32,052 nt of DNA from an uncultured Pseudomonadota bacterium (GTDB lineage Bacteria > Pseudomonadota > Gammaproteobacteria > Steroidobacterales > Steroidobacteraceae), in assembly GCA_903908265.1 (NCBI GenBank), contig CAIVRI010000121.1, positions 1 to 32,052 on the forward strand, read 5' to 3'. A program made the translations under genes and the position numbers. Positions 15,258 through 23,030 of the stretch are shown piece after piece (within the stretch, counting starts at the first letter, position 1; every line of letters starts with the position of its first letter). The notes beneath the pieces are model-generated. The model did not search any database, had not been told where the DNA came from, and saw only the letters and a list, made by a program, of their open reading frames with translations.

Positions 15258-16819
15258 GCCCAACAGCGCCGCAAACGCACACAATTCCGGCCGTAGCCAA
15301 GTCGATTGCCGAGCGTCGACCGCACATTATCGCGCTCGTTGAGAACGGAAAAGCATGGACGTTTGCACAACTGTACCGGGATGCCCGCGCAGCCGCCTCG
15401 GCATTCCTCGCCCACGGCATCGGCAAGGGCGATATCGTTGGCATCTGGGCACCCAATCGGCGCGAGTGGATTTTGGCCGCCCTCGGCGCGCAGTTTGTGG
15501 GCGCGGCTATCACACCACTCAATACCCGACTCAAGGGGCGAGAAGCGGGAGATCTACTGCGCCGTTCGCGCGCACAAATCCTATTTACGACGGGCGCATT
15601 TCTAGGGACCGACTACCCGGCCCTACTGGCGCACGAGTCGCTGCCTGCGCTACGCAGCACCGTTCTACTGGACGGCACCGGCAACGATGGCTGGGCCGCT
15701 TTCGTCGGCCAAGGACGTGGAGCCGAAGACCCTGCCGTAGACGTCGCTATGGCTGCGGTAGGACCAGAGGATCTCAGCGATATTTTGTTCACCTCGGGGA
15801 CCACCGGCGCTCCAAAGGGCGCACTCAGCACCCATGGACAAGTCGTCCTCCTGTTTCGCAGTTGGGTGGAAACCACCGGATTGCGTGAGGGCGACCGTTA
15901 TCTCATCGCCAACCCGTTCTTCCACACTTTCGGCTACAAGGCAGGATGGCTGGCCGCGCTCATTGCTGGGGCAACGATCCTGCCAATGCCGGTATTCGAC
16001 GCCGCCGCCATGGCGCTCCTGATTGAACAGGAACGCATCACCTTTATCCCCGGCCCACCGACGATCTATCAGATGTTACTCGCGCAACTCGGGGACGAGC
16101 CGCGTGACTTTAGCTCACTGCGCGTGGCGGTCACCGGCGCAGCCACGGTGCCGCCCATACTCATAGAGCGAATGCAAAAAGAGTTGGGCTTTCAGATTGT
16201 GATCACCGCTTACGGCATGACCGAGTGCGGGGTCATCACCATGTGTCGCGCCGGCGACCCGATCACGCGGATTGCGGAAACCTGTGGCCGGGCAATACCG
16301 GGATTACAGGTGCACTGCGTCGATGATGCTGGCCAAACCGTCGCGCCCGGCGCAACGGGAGAGATCCTGGTTCGCGGTTATGGGGTAATGAGCGGGTATT
16401 TGGACGACGCTCAGGCGACCTCCGAGGCCATCGATGCTGACGGTTGGCTACACACCGGCGACGTCGGCACGCTCGACCAGGACGGCTACCTGCGGATCAC
16501 GGATCGTAAAAAAGATATGTACATCACCGGCGGCTTCAACTGCTACCCGGCAGAAGTTGAAAAGCTCCTCTCGGAACATCCAAAAGTTGAGATAGTCGCC
16601 GTGATCGGCATCCCAGATGACCGACTTGGTGAAGTCGGCAAGGCGTTTATCGTACTACGCCCGAACCAGGTTGCCAGTGCAGCGGAAGTCATCGCGTGGG
16701 CGCGCGACAACATGGCAAACTACAAAGTGCCACGCGTGGTCGAATTCTGCGTAGAGTTACCGAAGAATGCGTCAGGCAAAGTGTTACGTCGCGAACTACG
16801 CACTCGCTCAGCGCACTGA
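15254..16819 (+). CDS. fadD3: HIP-CoA ligase, FadD3
   Basis: This 521-residue ANL-superfamily acyl-CoA synthetase has the phosphate-binding motif DILFTSGTTGAPKGA (176-190), the aromatic motif NPFFHTFGYKAGW, the adenine motif TAYGMTEC, DGWLHTGDVG, ITDRKKDMYITGGFNCYPAEVE and the C-terminal lysine Lys509 in NASGKVLRREL. FHTFGYKAGW, PGPPTIYQMLLAQ and the GFNCYPAEVE core are very close to FadD3 (Rv3561). FadD3 ligates CoA to HIP, the propanoate left after ring A/B removal. It is the last gene of the plus-strand run and meets hsaB tail to tail with a 10-bp gap. Confidence 0.92.
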   Translation: MSPTAPQTHTIPAVAKSIAERRPHIIALVENGKAWTFAQLYRDARAAASAFLAHGIGKGDIVGIWAPNRREWILAALGAQFVGAAITPLNTRLKGREAGDLLRRSRAQILFTTGAFLGTDYPALLAHESLPALRSTVLLDGTGNDGWAAFVGQGRGAEDPAVDVAMAAVGPEDLSDILFTSGTTGAPKGALSTHGQVVLLFRSWVETTGLREGDRYLIANPFFHTFGYKAGWLAALIAGATILPMPVFDAAAMALLIEQERITFIPGPPTIYQMLLAQLGDEPRDFSSLRVAVTGAATVPPILIERMQKELGFQIVITAYGMTECGVITMCRAGDPITRIAETCGRAIPGLQVHCVDDAGQTVAPGATGEILVRGYGVMSGYLDDAQATSEAIDADGWLHTGDVGTLDQDGYLRITDRKKDMYITGGFNCYPAEVEKLLSEHPKVEIVAVIGIPDDRLGEVGKAFIVLRPNQVASAAEVIAWARDNMANYKVPRVVEFCVELPKNASGKVLRRELRTRSAH

Positions 16820-16829
16820 CGGCCACCTC

Positions 16830-17378
16830 TCAAACCCAACCTTCTTTCCAGGCGTCCCAGGGATCAATCTGTGGAGAGTTGTCTGGCAGCGACACCGCAG
16901 TAAAGCGACCAGCGAAAAAAGCGAGCGGCATTCCTGGCTGCCGCTGCAGGGCGAGCACCGCCCCGATCACCACGATGTGATCGCCGGCCGGACACAAAGC
17001 GTGCACCTGGCAATCGAAGCGGCACAGCACATCGGCCAAAACCGGCGGTTGCTGCGTAGCCCGCCATGCCTCATCGACTTCAAATTTGTGCTTTTTACGA
17101 CGCGAAAAATGCAATGCCAAGTCGCGCTGCTCATCACTCAGCACGTGCACAGAAAATGGCGCTCCGACAGCAAACGCGGCAACACTCTCACTACCAATAT
17201 GAATGCTCCAAAGAAGTAGCGGCGGCTCCAACGATACCGAAGAAAACGAATTGACGGTTAGGCCCACCGGCTCCCCATCGGGACGAACCCCAGTCACCAC
17301 CGTCACACCCGTGGCGAACATCCCAAAAGCATCACGTAGTTCGCGCGCAGTGGGCTGATCGGCTCTAGCAGTCTTCAT
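16830..17378 (-). CDS. hsaB: Flavin reductase of 3-HSA monooxygenase, HsaB
   Basis: This 182-residue flavin reductase (FMN-binding split barrel) starts ELRDAFGMFATGVTVVTGVRPDGEPVGLTVNSFSSV in pieces typical of HpaC/HsaB proteins, with SLEPPLLLW following. It supplies reduced flavin to HsaA, which hydroxylates 3-HSA. Unlike the usual neighbouring arrangement, hsaA lies 2.2 kb away on the other strand. ATG 17378 has GAGGGG about nine bases upstream. It is the last gene of a minus-strand operon hsaE-SDR-hsaB, 13 bp after the SDR gene. Confidence 0.85.
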   Translation of the reverse strand: MKTARADQPTARELRDAFGMFATGVTVVTGVRPDGEPVGLTVNSFSSVSLEPPLLLWSIHIGSESVAAFAVGAPFSVHVLSDEQRDLALHFSRRKKHKFEVDEAWRATQQPPVLADVLCRFDCQVHALCPAGDHIVVIGAVLALQRQPGMPLAFFAGRFTAVSLPDNSPQIDPWDAWKEGWV

Positions 17379-17391
17379 AAAACAACGCCCC

Positions 17392-18270
17392 TCACTGCAC
17401 TATCGCGGGATGCGCTACGCGGGGCGCCCCCAAAAACTGACGATAGGAAGGGCGGACTTGACCATCGCTGTCGGTGATTGCATAGCGCTCGGCCAACTCG
17501 GCAGAAATGTGGGTCATCCCTGTCAAGGACATCAAATCAGGATCACAAGCAAGCGCGTGGAGCACGCGGCCGTTGAACTCCGGCGTCTCTGCCTGCGCCA
17601 TAAACTCCTCGTACGTGCCAGGGCGTAGCGCCATCGCCACCGCGGTACGCTCCGTCTGTTGTGGACCCAGCCACAGCGAGACGGCAGCGACGTGATGCTC
17701 TTGCAACTCGACGGCCATATCCGCAGCAAACTTGTCAACGCCTGCTTTCTGCGCGCCATAGGCGGGGCCGTGCATATAACAAGCTCCCCCATAGGAGGAA
17801 GTAAAAGCGATCAAGCCATGGCGTTGGCGAACCATCAACGGGGCCGCATAGTAGCTCGCAACATAACCGGAGCGCAGGCCCACGTTGAGGATGCCAGCAA
17901 GCTCGAGGGGCCGTTCCCAAAACCCACCCCGATCGATCAAGGAATCGTGCAGATAGGTCGCGTTATTGACGAGGATATCAAGCCGACCGGTCTCGGTGGC
18001 CACTTGCGCAAACAACGCTTGTACCGCCGCATCATCACCATGATCACACCCCACGGCGATACCGCGTCCGCCCAGTTGATCAATCTCACGCGCGGTCTCG
18101 TGGATGGTGCCCGACAACGGCTGTCGACCGAGGCGGCCAAGACTGGTCGTAGTCGATCGACCGGTCACGTACACGGTCATCCCCTTGGCGCCGAGTGCCC
18201 GCGCGATACCGCGCCCTACGCCGCGACTCGCACCGGTCACGACCGCAACCTTTGGTGCATCAAGCTTCAT
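17392..18270 (-). CDS. SDR family oxidoreductase (DHRS1-like)
   Basis: This 292-residue SDR has VTGASRGVGRGIA (11-23), the TGRSTT segment (36-41), LVNNATY (100-106) and Y171-x3-K175. The insertion after the second beta strand and the YLHDSLIDRGGFWERPLE region resemble the DHRS1-like SDR subfamily rather than fatty-acid ketoreductases. It sits between hsaE and hsaB in one minus-strand transcript (23-bp and 13-bp gaps), so a hydroxysteroid or seco-steroid substrate is plausible, but none can be assigned from sequence. GGGG lies about eight bases before ATG 18270. Confidence 0.82.
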   Translation of the reverse strand: MKLDAPKVAVVTGASRGVGRGIARALGAKGMTVYVTGRSTTTSLGRLGRQPLSGTIHETAREIDQLGGRGIAVGCDHGDDAAVQALFAQVATETGRLDILVNNATYLHDSLIDRGGFWERPLELAGILNVGLRSGYVASYYAAPLMVRQRHGLIAFTSSYGGACYMHGPAYGAQKAGVDKFAADMAVELQEHHVAAVSLWLGPQQTERTAVAMALRPGTYEEFMAQAETPEFNGRVLHALACDPDLMSLTGMTHISAELAERYAITDSDGQVRPSYRQFLGAPRVAHPAIVQ

Positions 18271-18293
18271 TTTCTAACCCCCCAGTGCAATGG

Positions 18294-19112
18294 TTACGCA
18301 AAGCGGATGTTGGCTGAGCCCACGCCATCCAACTCCAAACGGAAATGATCCCCCGGGTGCGCCGGTTCGAGCGGCACGAGCGATCCGGACAGAATGACGT
18401 CGCCCGCCGCTAAGGCAATGCCATATTGCCCCAACGTGTTAGCTAACCAGGCAACGGAGGCCAAGGGCGAGCCCTGCACTGCCGATCCTAAGCCTTCCGA
18501 CAACGGCTGGTCGTTTTTCCACACCCGAACCTTCAGTCTCGCAAGATCCAGAGGCCGCGGATCAACACGCGCATCGCCGAGTACGAAGACACCGCACGAG
18601 GCGTTATCTGCAATCGTGTCGACAATGCCAATGTTCCACAGGTCGATACGCGAGTCGACCACCTCAAAGCACGGCGCGATGGATGCCGTTGCCGCCAAGA
18701 CATCAGCCGGCGTGACACCGGGTCCCTGCAGACCACTGCGTAGCAACAGCGCGATCTCCGCTTCAGCACGCGGCTGAATCAAGTTGCCTGCGATGGATAC
18801 GGTCGCCCCATTGCTGATCCACATGCGATCCGTGAGGAAGCCAAAGTCGGGCTGATTGACCCCAAGCATGTCTTGCACCGCTTTGCTCGTCACACCAATC
18901 TTTTTGCCCACGACGCGCTCCCCGGATCGCTCACGCCGCTGCAGGATGCCTAATGACACCGCGTAGGCATCATCGATCGTCAACTCTAGGCCGCGCAGGC
19001 GTAACGGCGCCACCGTGCGCCCTTCGCGCAGAGCAACATATAACTCCTCCGAAAGCCTTTCGCGCAGCGCTGCGCGCGCGGTGCTATCCGAGTCCAATTG
19101 CCGGGATGACAT
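18294..19112 (-). CDS. hsaE: 2-hydroxyhexa-2,4-dienoate hydratase, HsaE (TesE)
   Basis: This 272-residue member of the fumarylacetoacetase-like/2-oxopent-4-enoate hydratase family carries GERVVGKKIGVTSKAVQ (64-80), QPDFGFLTD, IQPRAEAEIALLL with metal-binding glutamates, and FEVVDSRI. It hydrates the dienoate released from ring A by HsaD to 4-hydroxy-2-oxohexanoate, which HsaF cleaves. AAGGAG lies ten bases before ATG 19112. It heads the hsaE-SDR-hsaB operon and is divergent from hsaA across a 457-bp control region. Confidence 0.9.
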   Translation of the reverse strand: MSSRQLDSDSTARAALRERLSEELYVALREGRTVAPLRLRGLELTIDDAYAVSLGILQRRERSGERVVGKKIGVTSKAVQDMLGVNQPDFGFLTDRMWISNGATVSIAGNLIQPRAEAEIALLLRSGLQGPGVTPADVLAATASIAPCFEVVDSRIDLWNIGIVDTIADNASCGVFVLGDARVDPRPLDLARLKVRVWKNDQPLSEGLGSAVQGSPLASVAWLANTLGQYGIALAAGDVILSGSLVPLEPAHPGDHFRLELDGVGSANIRFA

Positions 19113-19433
19113 GATGACGAATCTCCTTTGCCTGATCGATCAGCGCCAAAACTATAAACGTCGGCACATCGCCCACCTGCGTCTGCGCTAGCGCCACACA
19201 GCGCGCTCCTCGATACGCACCCGAGCAGACGGCGATTTTGCCGAGGCTGCGCACCGGGGCGACGCACTGTTGCAGCGGCGGTCACGCCGATCCCATTCAG
19301 CACCCAAGGCCCGTCGGCCGTCGGACGGCAGGATGCCCGGGGCGGCCTGCGCGGCACGTGCTTCAGCCGAATAAGGCCGCTCAACAACAACTTATCGCAG
19401 CGCAATATGTTAGCTATCTAACAGCGAAAATAG

Positions 19434-19445
19434 TCCTATATAGGA
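19434..19445. promoter_or_regulatory. Perfect 12-bp palindrome, candidate operator
   Basis: TCCTATATAGGA is a perfect palindrome between divergent hsaE and hsaA. With flanks, AGTCCTATATAGG matches AGTCTTATATCGG at 30308-30320 upstream of hsaC in 11 of 13 positions. The upstream decamer AAAATAGTCC (19427-19436) recurs at 31304-31313 before the SDR at 30453-31256. This repetition suggests a common DNA-binding protein. Confidence 0.45.
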
Positions 19446-19495
19446 TTGTATGACGTTTCATGCGTAATTTAACAGACATAAAACTACGCGAATTT

Positions 19496-19525
19496 TTTCC
19501 AATTGCGGGCTGACGGCGGTATACT
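19496..19525 (+). promoter_or_regulatory. Candidate hsaA-kshA promoter
   Basis: TATACT (19520-19525) is a good -10 hexamer; TTTCCA (19496-19501), 18 bp upstream, is a moderate -35. Transcription would start near 19532, about 38 nt before the chosen hsaA start. TACGCGAATT just upstream resembles words at 27087 and 30288. Confidence 0.4.
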
Positions 19526-19569
19526 TTTTGTCCGTGGGCGCTGCCTCTGGCGCCACTGAGGGGGACTCG

Positions 19570-20769
19570 ATGGCGACCGTCATGCAAGAGAATTCTGCCG
19601 ACCTGATCACCGGCTTACTAGAGCGCGCTCGGGGCATGGTGCCGGCACTGAAGGCCCGGGCCGAAGCCGCCACTGCGGCGCGCGCACTGCCCGAGCAGAC
19701 CATCCGCGAGATGCACGAGGCAGGATTTTGGCGGGTACTCCAGCCACGCCGATACGGCGGCTACGAACTCCATCCCAGCGTCTTTTTCGATATCCAAATG
19801 ATCCTTGCTGAAGGTTGCATGTCGACCGCATGGGTCTATGGCGTGATGGGGGTCCATCCATTCCAACTTGCCCTATTCGACGCGCGCGCGCAGGACGCGG
19901 TCTGGAAGGCCGATCCTTCCACACTTGTCTCGTCGTCCTACCAACCAGTCGGCAAGGTCGAACGGGTGGAAGATGGCTTCGAGCTGTCTGGCCGCTGGGG
20001 CTTCTCCAGTGGCTGTGACCATGCCGACTGGGTGCTCCTCGGCTCACTGGTCATGCCAGAGACCCCGGGTGATGCGGTCGATATGCGCACTTTTCTCGTG
20101 CCACGGCACGATTACACCATCGTGCGTGACTGGAACGTCTTCGGTCTGCAGGCGACAGGAAGCCACGGCATCATTCTGGACAAAGCCTTCGTCCCGGAAT
20201 ACCGCACCCATCGGGCCGTGGATGGCTTTCTCGGCACAAACCCCGGCAATGCGGTCAACGACGCGCCGCTATATCGGATCCCGTGGGCGCAGATCTTTGT
20301 CCGCGCCGTGTCCACTGCCGCCATCGGCGCCGCGCAAGGCGCCCTCGACGCGTACCTCGCTGTGGTCAGCAAGCGCGTATCCACGAACACGGGCCGCGCG
20401 ACGCGAGTGGACCCCTTGGCGCTCAATGCGGCTGCGCGGTCGCAATCCACGATTCTTGAGCTCAAGACCGTATTGCACCGCAACATGGAAGAATTGATGC
20501 ACCACGTCCATGCAGGGCGAGAGATTCCCATGGTGGACCGAGTGCGCTACCGCTTCGAATCCTCTCAGGTCGTGCAGCGCTGCGCGGCGCTGGTAGACGG
20601 ACTCATGCCCTTGCTTGGCGGCCGAGCGATCTATATGGACAGCGCACTGGTGAAATACTGGCTCGATATCAACGCCGCACGCGCGCATATTGCCAATGAC
20701 CCGAATCTGGTCGCAACATCACTCGGGGCTATGTACGTGGGCGAAGGCGCACAAGAGTTCTTCGTCTGA
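19570..20769 (+). CDS. hsaA: 3-HSA monooxygenase oxygenase component, HsaA (TesA2)
   Basis: This 399-residue group D flavin monooxygenase has an acyl-CoA dehydrogenase fold. It shows RALPEQTIREMHEAGFWRVL, QPRRYGGYELHPSVFFD, SGRWGFSSGCDHADWVLLG and GLQATGSHGI, typical of HsaA/HpaB-like oxygenases of about 394 residues. With HsaB it hydroxylates 3-HSA to the catechol 3,4-DHSA. ATG 19570 is preferred to the upstream GTG 19528 because GAGGGGG (19558-19564) lies just before it and the protein then has the family length. kshA follows 27 bp downstream on the same strand. Confidence 0.9.
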   Translation: MATVMQENSADLITGLLERARGMVPALKARAEAATAARALPEQTIREMHEAGFWRVLQPRRYGGYELHPSVFFDIQMILAEGCMSTAWVYGVMGVHPFQLALFDARAQDAVWKADPSTLVSSSYQPVGKVERVEDGFELSGRWGFSSGCDHADWVLLGSLVMPETPGDAVDMRTFLVPRHDYTIVRDWNVFGLQATGSHGIILDKAFVPEYRTHRAVDGFLGTNPGNAVNDAPLYRIPWAQIFVRAVSTAAIGAAQGALDAYLAVVSKRVSTNTGRATRVDPLALNAAARSQSTILELKTVLHRNMEELMHHVHAGREIPMVDRVRYRFESSQVVQRCAALVDGLMPLLGGRAIYMDSALVKYWLDINAARAHIANDPNLVATSLGAMYVGEGAQEFFV

Positions 20770-20796
20770 CGGTTACCTGACTTGGAGACACGCAGA

Positions 20797-21900
20797 ATGG
20801 CGCTTACAGCGGATTATGCTATCGGCACCTTCACCTTCCCACGCGGCTGGTTCATGGTCGCTGAGTCTTCGGAGGTGACCCAGAAGCCGCTTGCAGTACG
20901 GTACTTCGGTCAGGATTTGGCGCTTTTTCGTGGCCATAGTGGCCGCGTCATCCTGCTCGACGCCTATTGCCCGCACATGGGCACCCACTTCGTAAAAAAT
21001 GCTACGTCTTACGTCATCCACGATGGCCAGGTCGAGGGGGACTCCTTACGCTGCCCTTACCACGCCTGGCGTTTTGGCCCGGACGGCAAATGCAATCACA
21101 TCCCCAACCATACGGGCAGCATCCCCACCGCCGCCCGGGTCCGCTCCTGGCCCCTGATTGAAGCCTTCGGTGCCGTGTTCGTCTGGCACGACCCGGAGGG
21201 CGGCGATCCGGAATGGGCAGCGCCTTCACTACCGGAGTATGGTCAGCCCGGATGGGTCCCTTGGACCTTCGATCACCTCGGCACCTTGGCCTGCCATCCG
21301 CAGGAGGTCATCGACAATATCGCCGACTATGCCCACCTCGGTCCGGTGCACGGCTCCACCGTCGAGTGGTACCGCAATGAATTTCACGGCCACCGCGCGG
21401 TGCAGTATCAGGGCGGCGGCCATCGCACGCTGGTTTCCACAGGCGGCGCCGCACCGACGCTCAGCACGGACACCACCTATCACGGCCCTGGCTTTCTGCT
21501 GTCCTACATGTCCGGCTTTTATGAATCGATCATCTACATTGCGCACACACCCGTCGATGATGGGTTGATCAAGGTTTGGCATGGCTTGTTGGTGAAGTGT
21601 GCGCAGGATGTCCCGACGGCCGAAGACATCACTAATGCGCGCAGTTATCAAGAAATGAGCCGCCTGGCTTTTGCGCAAGACTTCGACGTCTGGGCAAACA
21701 AGCGTCCTGCACAGACCATTCTGCAGACCAGCGCTGACGGCCCCTTTCATAAAGCCAGAATCTGGTACAAGCAGTTCTACAACCCAAGGGCCCAACGCGA
21801 GCAATTCCGCAAGCAAGTCGAAGGCACCGTCTATCAAGTGCCCTCGGTCCCGCCGCACCGGCCGACCGCGTGTCTCGACCGTACGCCGGACGGTACGTGA
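20797..21900 (+). CDS. kshA: 3-ketosteroid 9alpha-hydroxylase oxygenase, KshA
   Basis: This 367-residue Rieske non-haem iron oxygenase has Cys58-x-His60 and Cys86-x2-His89 for the [2Fe-2S] cluster and Asp177, His180 and His185 for the mononuclear iron (EVIDNIADYAHLGPVH). The later QDFDVWANK and ARIWYKQFY stretches match KshA proteins. Hydroxylation at C9 together with delta1-dehydrogenation opens ring B. ATG 20797 has GGAG at 20784-20787; the TTG at 20782 lies in that site and is rejected as a start. No KshB reductase is seen in the window. A related steroid Rieske specificity is possible. Confidence 0.85.
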   Translation: MALTADYAIGTFTFPRGWFMVAESSEVTQKPLAVRYFGQDLALFRGHSGRVILLDAYCPHMGTHFVKNATSYVIHDGQVEGDSLRCPYHAWRFGPDGKCNHIPNHTGSIPTAARVRSWPLIEAFGAVFVWHDPEGGDPEWAAPSLPEYGQPGWVPWTFDHLGTLACHPQEVIDNIADYAHLGPVHGSTVEWYRNEFHGHRAVQYQGGGHRTLVSTGGAAPTLSTDTTYHGPGFLLSYMSGFYESIIYIAHTPVDDGLIKVWHGLLVKCAQDVPTAEDITNARSYQEMSRLAFAQDFDVWANKRPAQTILQTSADGPFHKARIWYKQFYNPRAQREQFRKQVEGTVYQVPSVPPHRPTACLDRTPDGT

Positions 21901-21949
21901 CCCCTGTCCGCTGCTACGATGTGCGCACTAGCCAAAACCCATGACTGGG

Positions 21950-22720
21950 CTACTGTGCCGTAAATCCGCCATCAATCACCAATTCTGTGCCCGTCATATA
22001 ACGCGATTCATCGGAGGCAAGGAACAAAACGCCATTGGCGATATCGATCGGTTCCCCAAAAGCTCCGAGTGGAATCCCTGCGCTCAGCCGCGCTTTGAGC
22101 GACTCACTAAGATCTGGCGGCAGCGCTGCGAACGCATTTTCCACCATGGGTGTACGAATCACGCCTGGATGCACCGAATTAACACGAATGCGGTAGCCGT
22201 TCTTTGCACAATGCAGTGCAGCCGACTTAGTGAAGATACGCACCCCACCCTTACTGGCATTGTAGGCAGCCGTCATTGGGTCGCCGATGATGCCTTCGAT
22301 CGACGAAATATTAATAATCGAACCGCCATGAGACTTCATGGCCCGAATGGCCGTGCGCGTGCCCAGAAACACCGCCTCCAGATTGACGGCCTGACTACTA
22401 CGCCACGCTGCAAGCGTCGTGTCCTCAGCAGTACCGGTAGCAACAATACCTGCATTGTTGACCAGCACATCTAACTGCCCGAGTCGGCCGCAGACATCGC
22501 CGACGAGTTGTTCCCACCGCGCCTCATCCGTCACATCCTGATGCTGCGCCTCAGCCCGCCCACCCGCAGCGTGGATCGCCGCAACGACTCCTGTCACCGA
22601 CGCTAGCTGAATATCGGTGGCCACGACATAAGCACCCTCCTGCGCCAACCGAAGGGCCGTCGCCTCTCCAAGACCGGAGCCCGCACCGGTGACCAAGGCC
22701 ACTTTATTTGTCAGACGCAT
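21950..22720 (-). CDS. 3beta/17beta-hydroxysteroid dehydrogenase-like SDR
   Basis: This 256-residue classical SDR has ALVTGAGSGLGEATA near the N-terminus, VLVNNAGIV, SIINISSIEG, Y153-x3-K157 and RVNSVHPGVIRTPMV. Pattern and wording (AIRAMKSHGGSIIN, ALHCAKNGYRIRVNSVHPG) resemble Comamonas 3beta/17beta-hydroxysteroid dehydrogenase, so oxidation of a steroid 3- or 17-hydroxyl with NAD is likely. GGAGGAG lies just before a GTG-ATG pair; ATG 22720 has the better spacing. It is convergent with kshA across 49 bp, where TAGCC/GGCTA could form a weak hairpin. Confidence 0.8.
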   Translation of the reverse strand: MRLTNKVALVTGAGSGLGEATALRLAQEGAYVVATDIQLASVTGVVAAIHAAGGRAEAQHQDVTDEARWEQLVGDVCGRLGQLDVLVNNAGIVATGTAEDTTLAAWRSSQAVNLEAVFLGTRTAIRAMKSHGGSIINISSIEGIIGDPMTAAYNASKGGVRIFTKSAALHCAKNGYRIRVNSVHPGVIRTPMVENAFAALPPDLSESLKARLSAGIPLGAFGEPIDIANGVLFLASDESRYMTGTELVIDGGFTAQ

Positions 22721-23030
22721 CACGGCTCCTCCGGTTATATATGCGAGTAATAAATTGACAGGCTAGCGGCTTATTATCAATAGGGTTCGCTGCCAATCAA
22801 TCCTCAGGTGCGAGGCGAACTGACAGCGAGGCCGCCACACAGGATCTCATGGGACAAGCCACGTGGGGACGCACTCTCGGCTCGCCGGCAACACAGAAGG
22901 ATATGGACTGGCTAGAAGATGAGTGCAGCGCTAAGGACAGCCCTGCTCTGTCGAGCTGGCCTAGAACTGGCAACGAAAACTGACGCGCGCGCCGAAATAG
23001 AGTCGGCAGCCTACACAACAGGGGTAATCG
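22721..23030. other. Divergent intergenic region before 23031
   Basis: These 310 bp separate the minus-strand HSD from the plus-strand extended SDR gene. An AT-rich block at about 22735-22790 holds TAATAA (22748-22753) facing TTATTA, and TTGACA on the plus strand, but no well-spaced -10 follows. The rest, to 23030, shows no gene I can support; an 86-codon frame from 22919 overlaps the next gene out of frame and looks spurious. Confidence 0.5.

Larger units (their letters stand above)
19113..19569. other. hsaE/hsaA divergent intergenic region
   Basis: These 457 bp hold no gene I can defend. The hsaE-proximal part (19113-19380) is GC-rich and contains a minus-strand frame open from 19281 to a stop at 19084 that looks mildly coding; it could be a gene remnant. 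The part from about 19390 to 19530 is AT-rich and regulatory in look. It contains GTTAGCTATCTAAC (19409-19422, nearly palindromic), the perfect palindrome TCCTATATAGGA (19434-19445), CATGCGTAATTT (19459-19470) and a promoter-like pair for hsaA. Confidence 0.6.
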
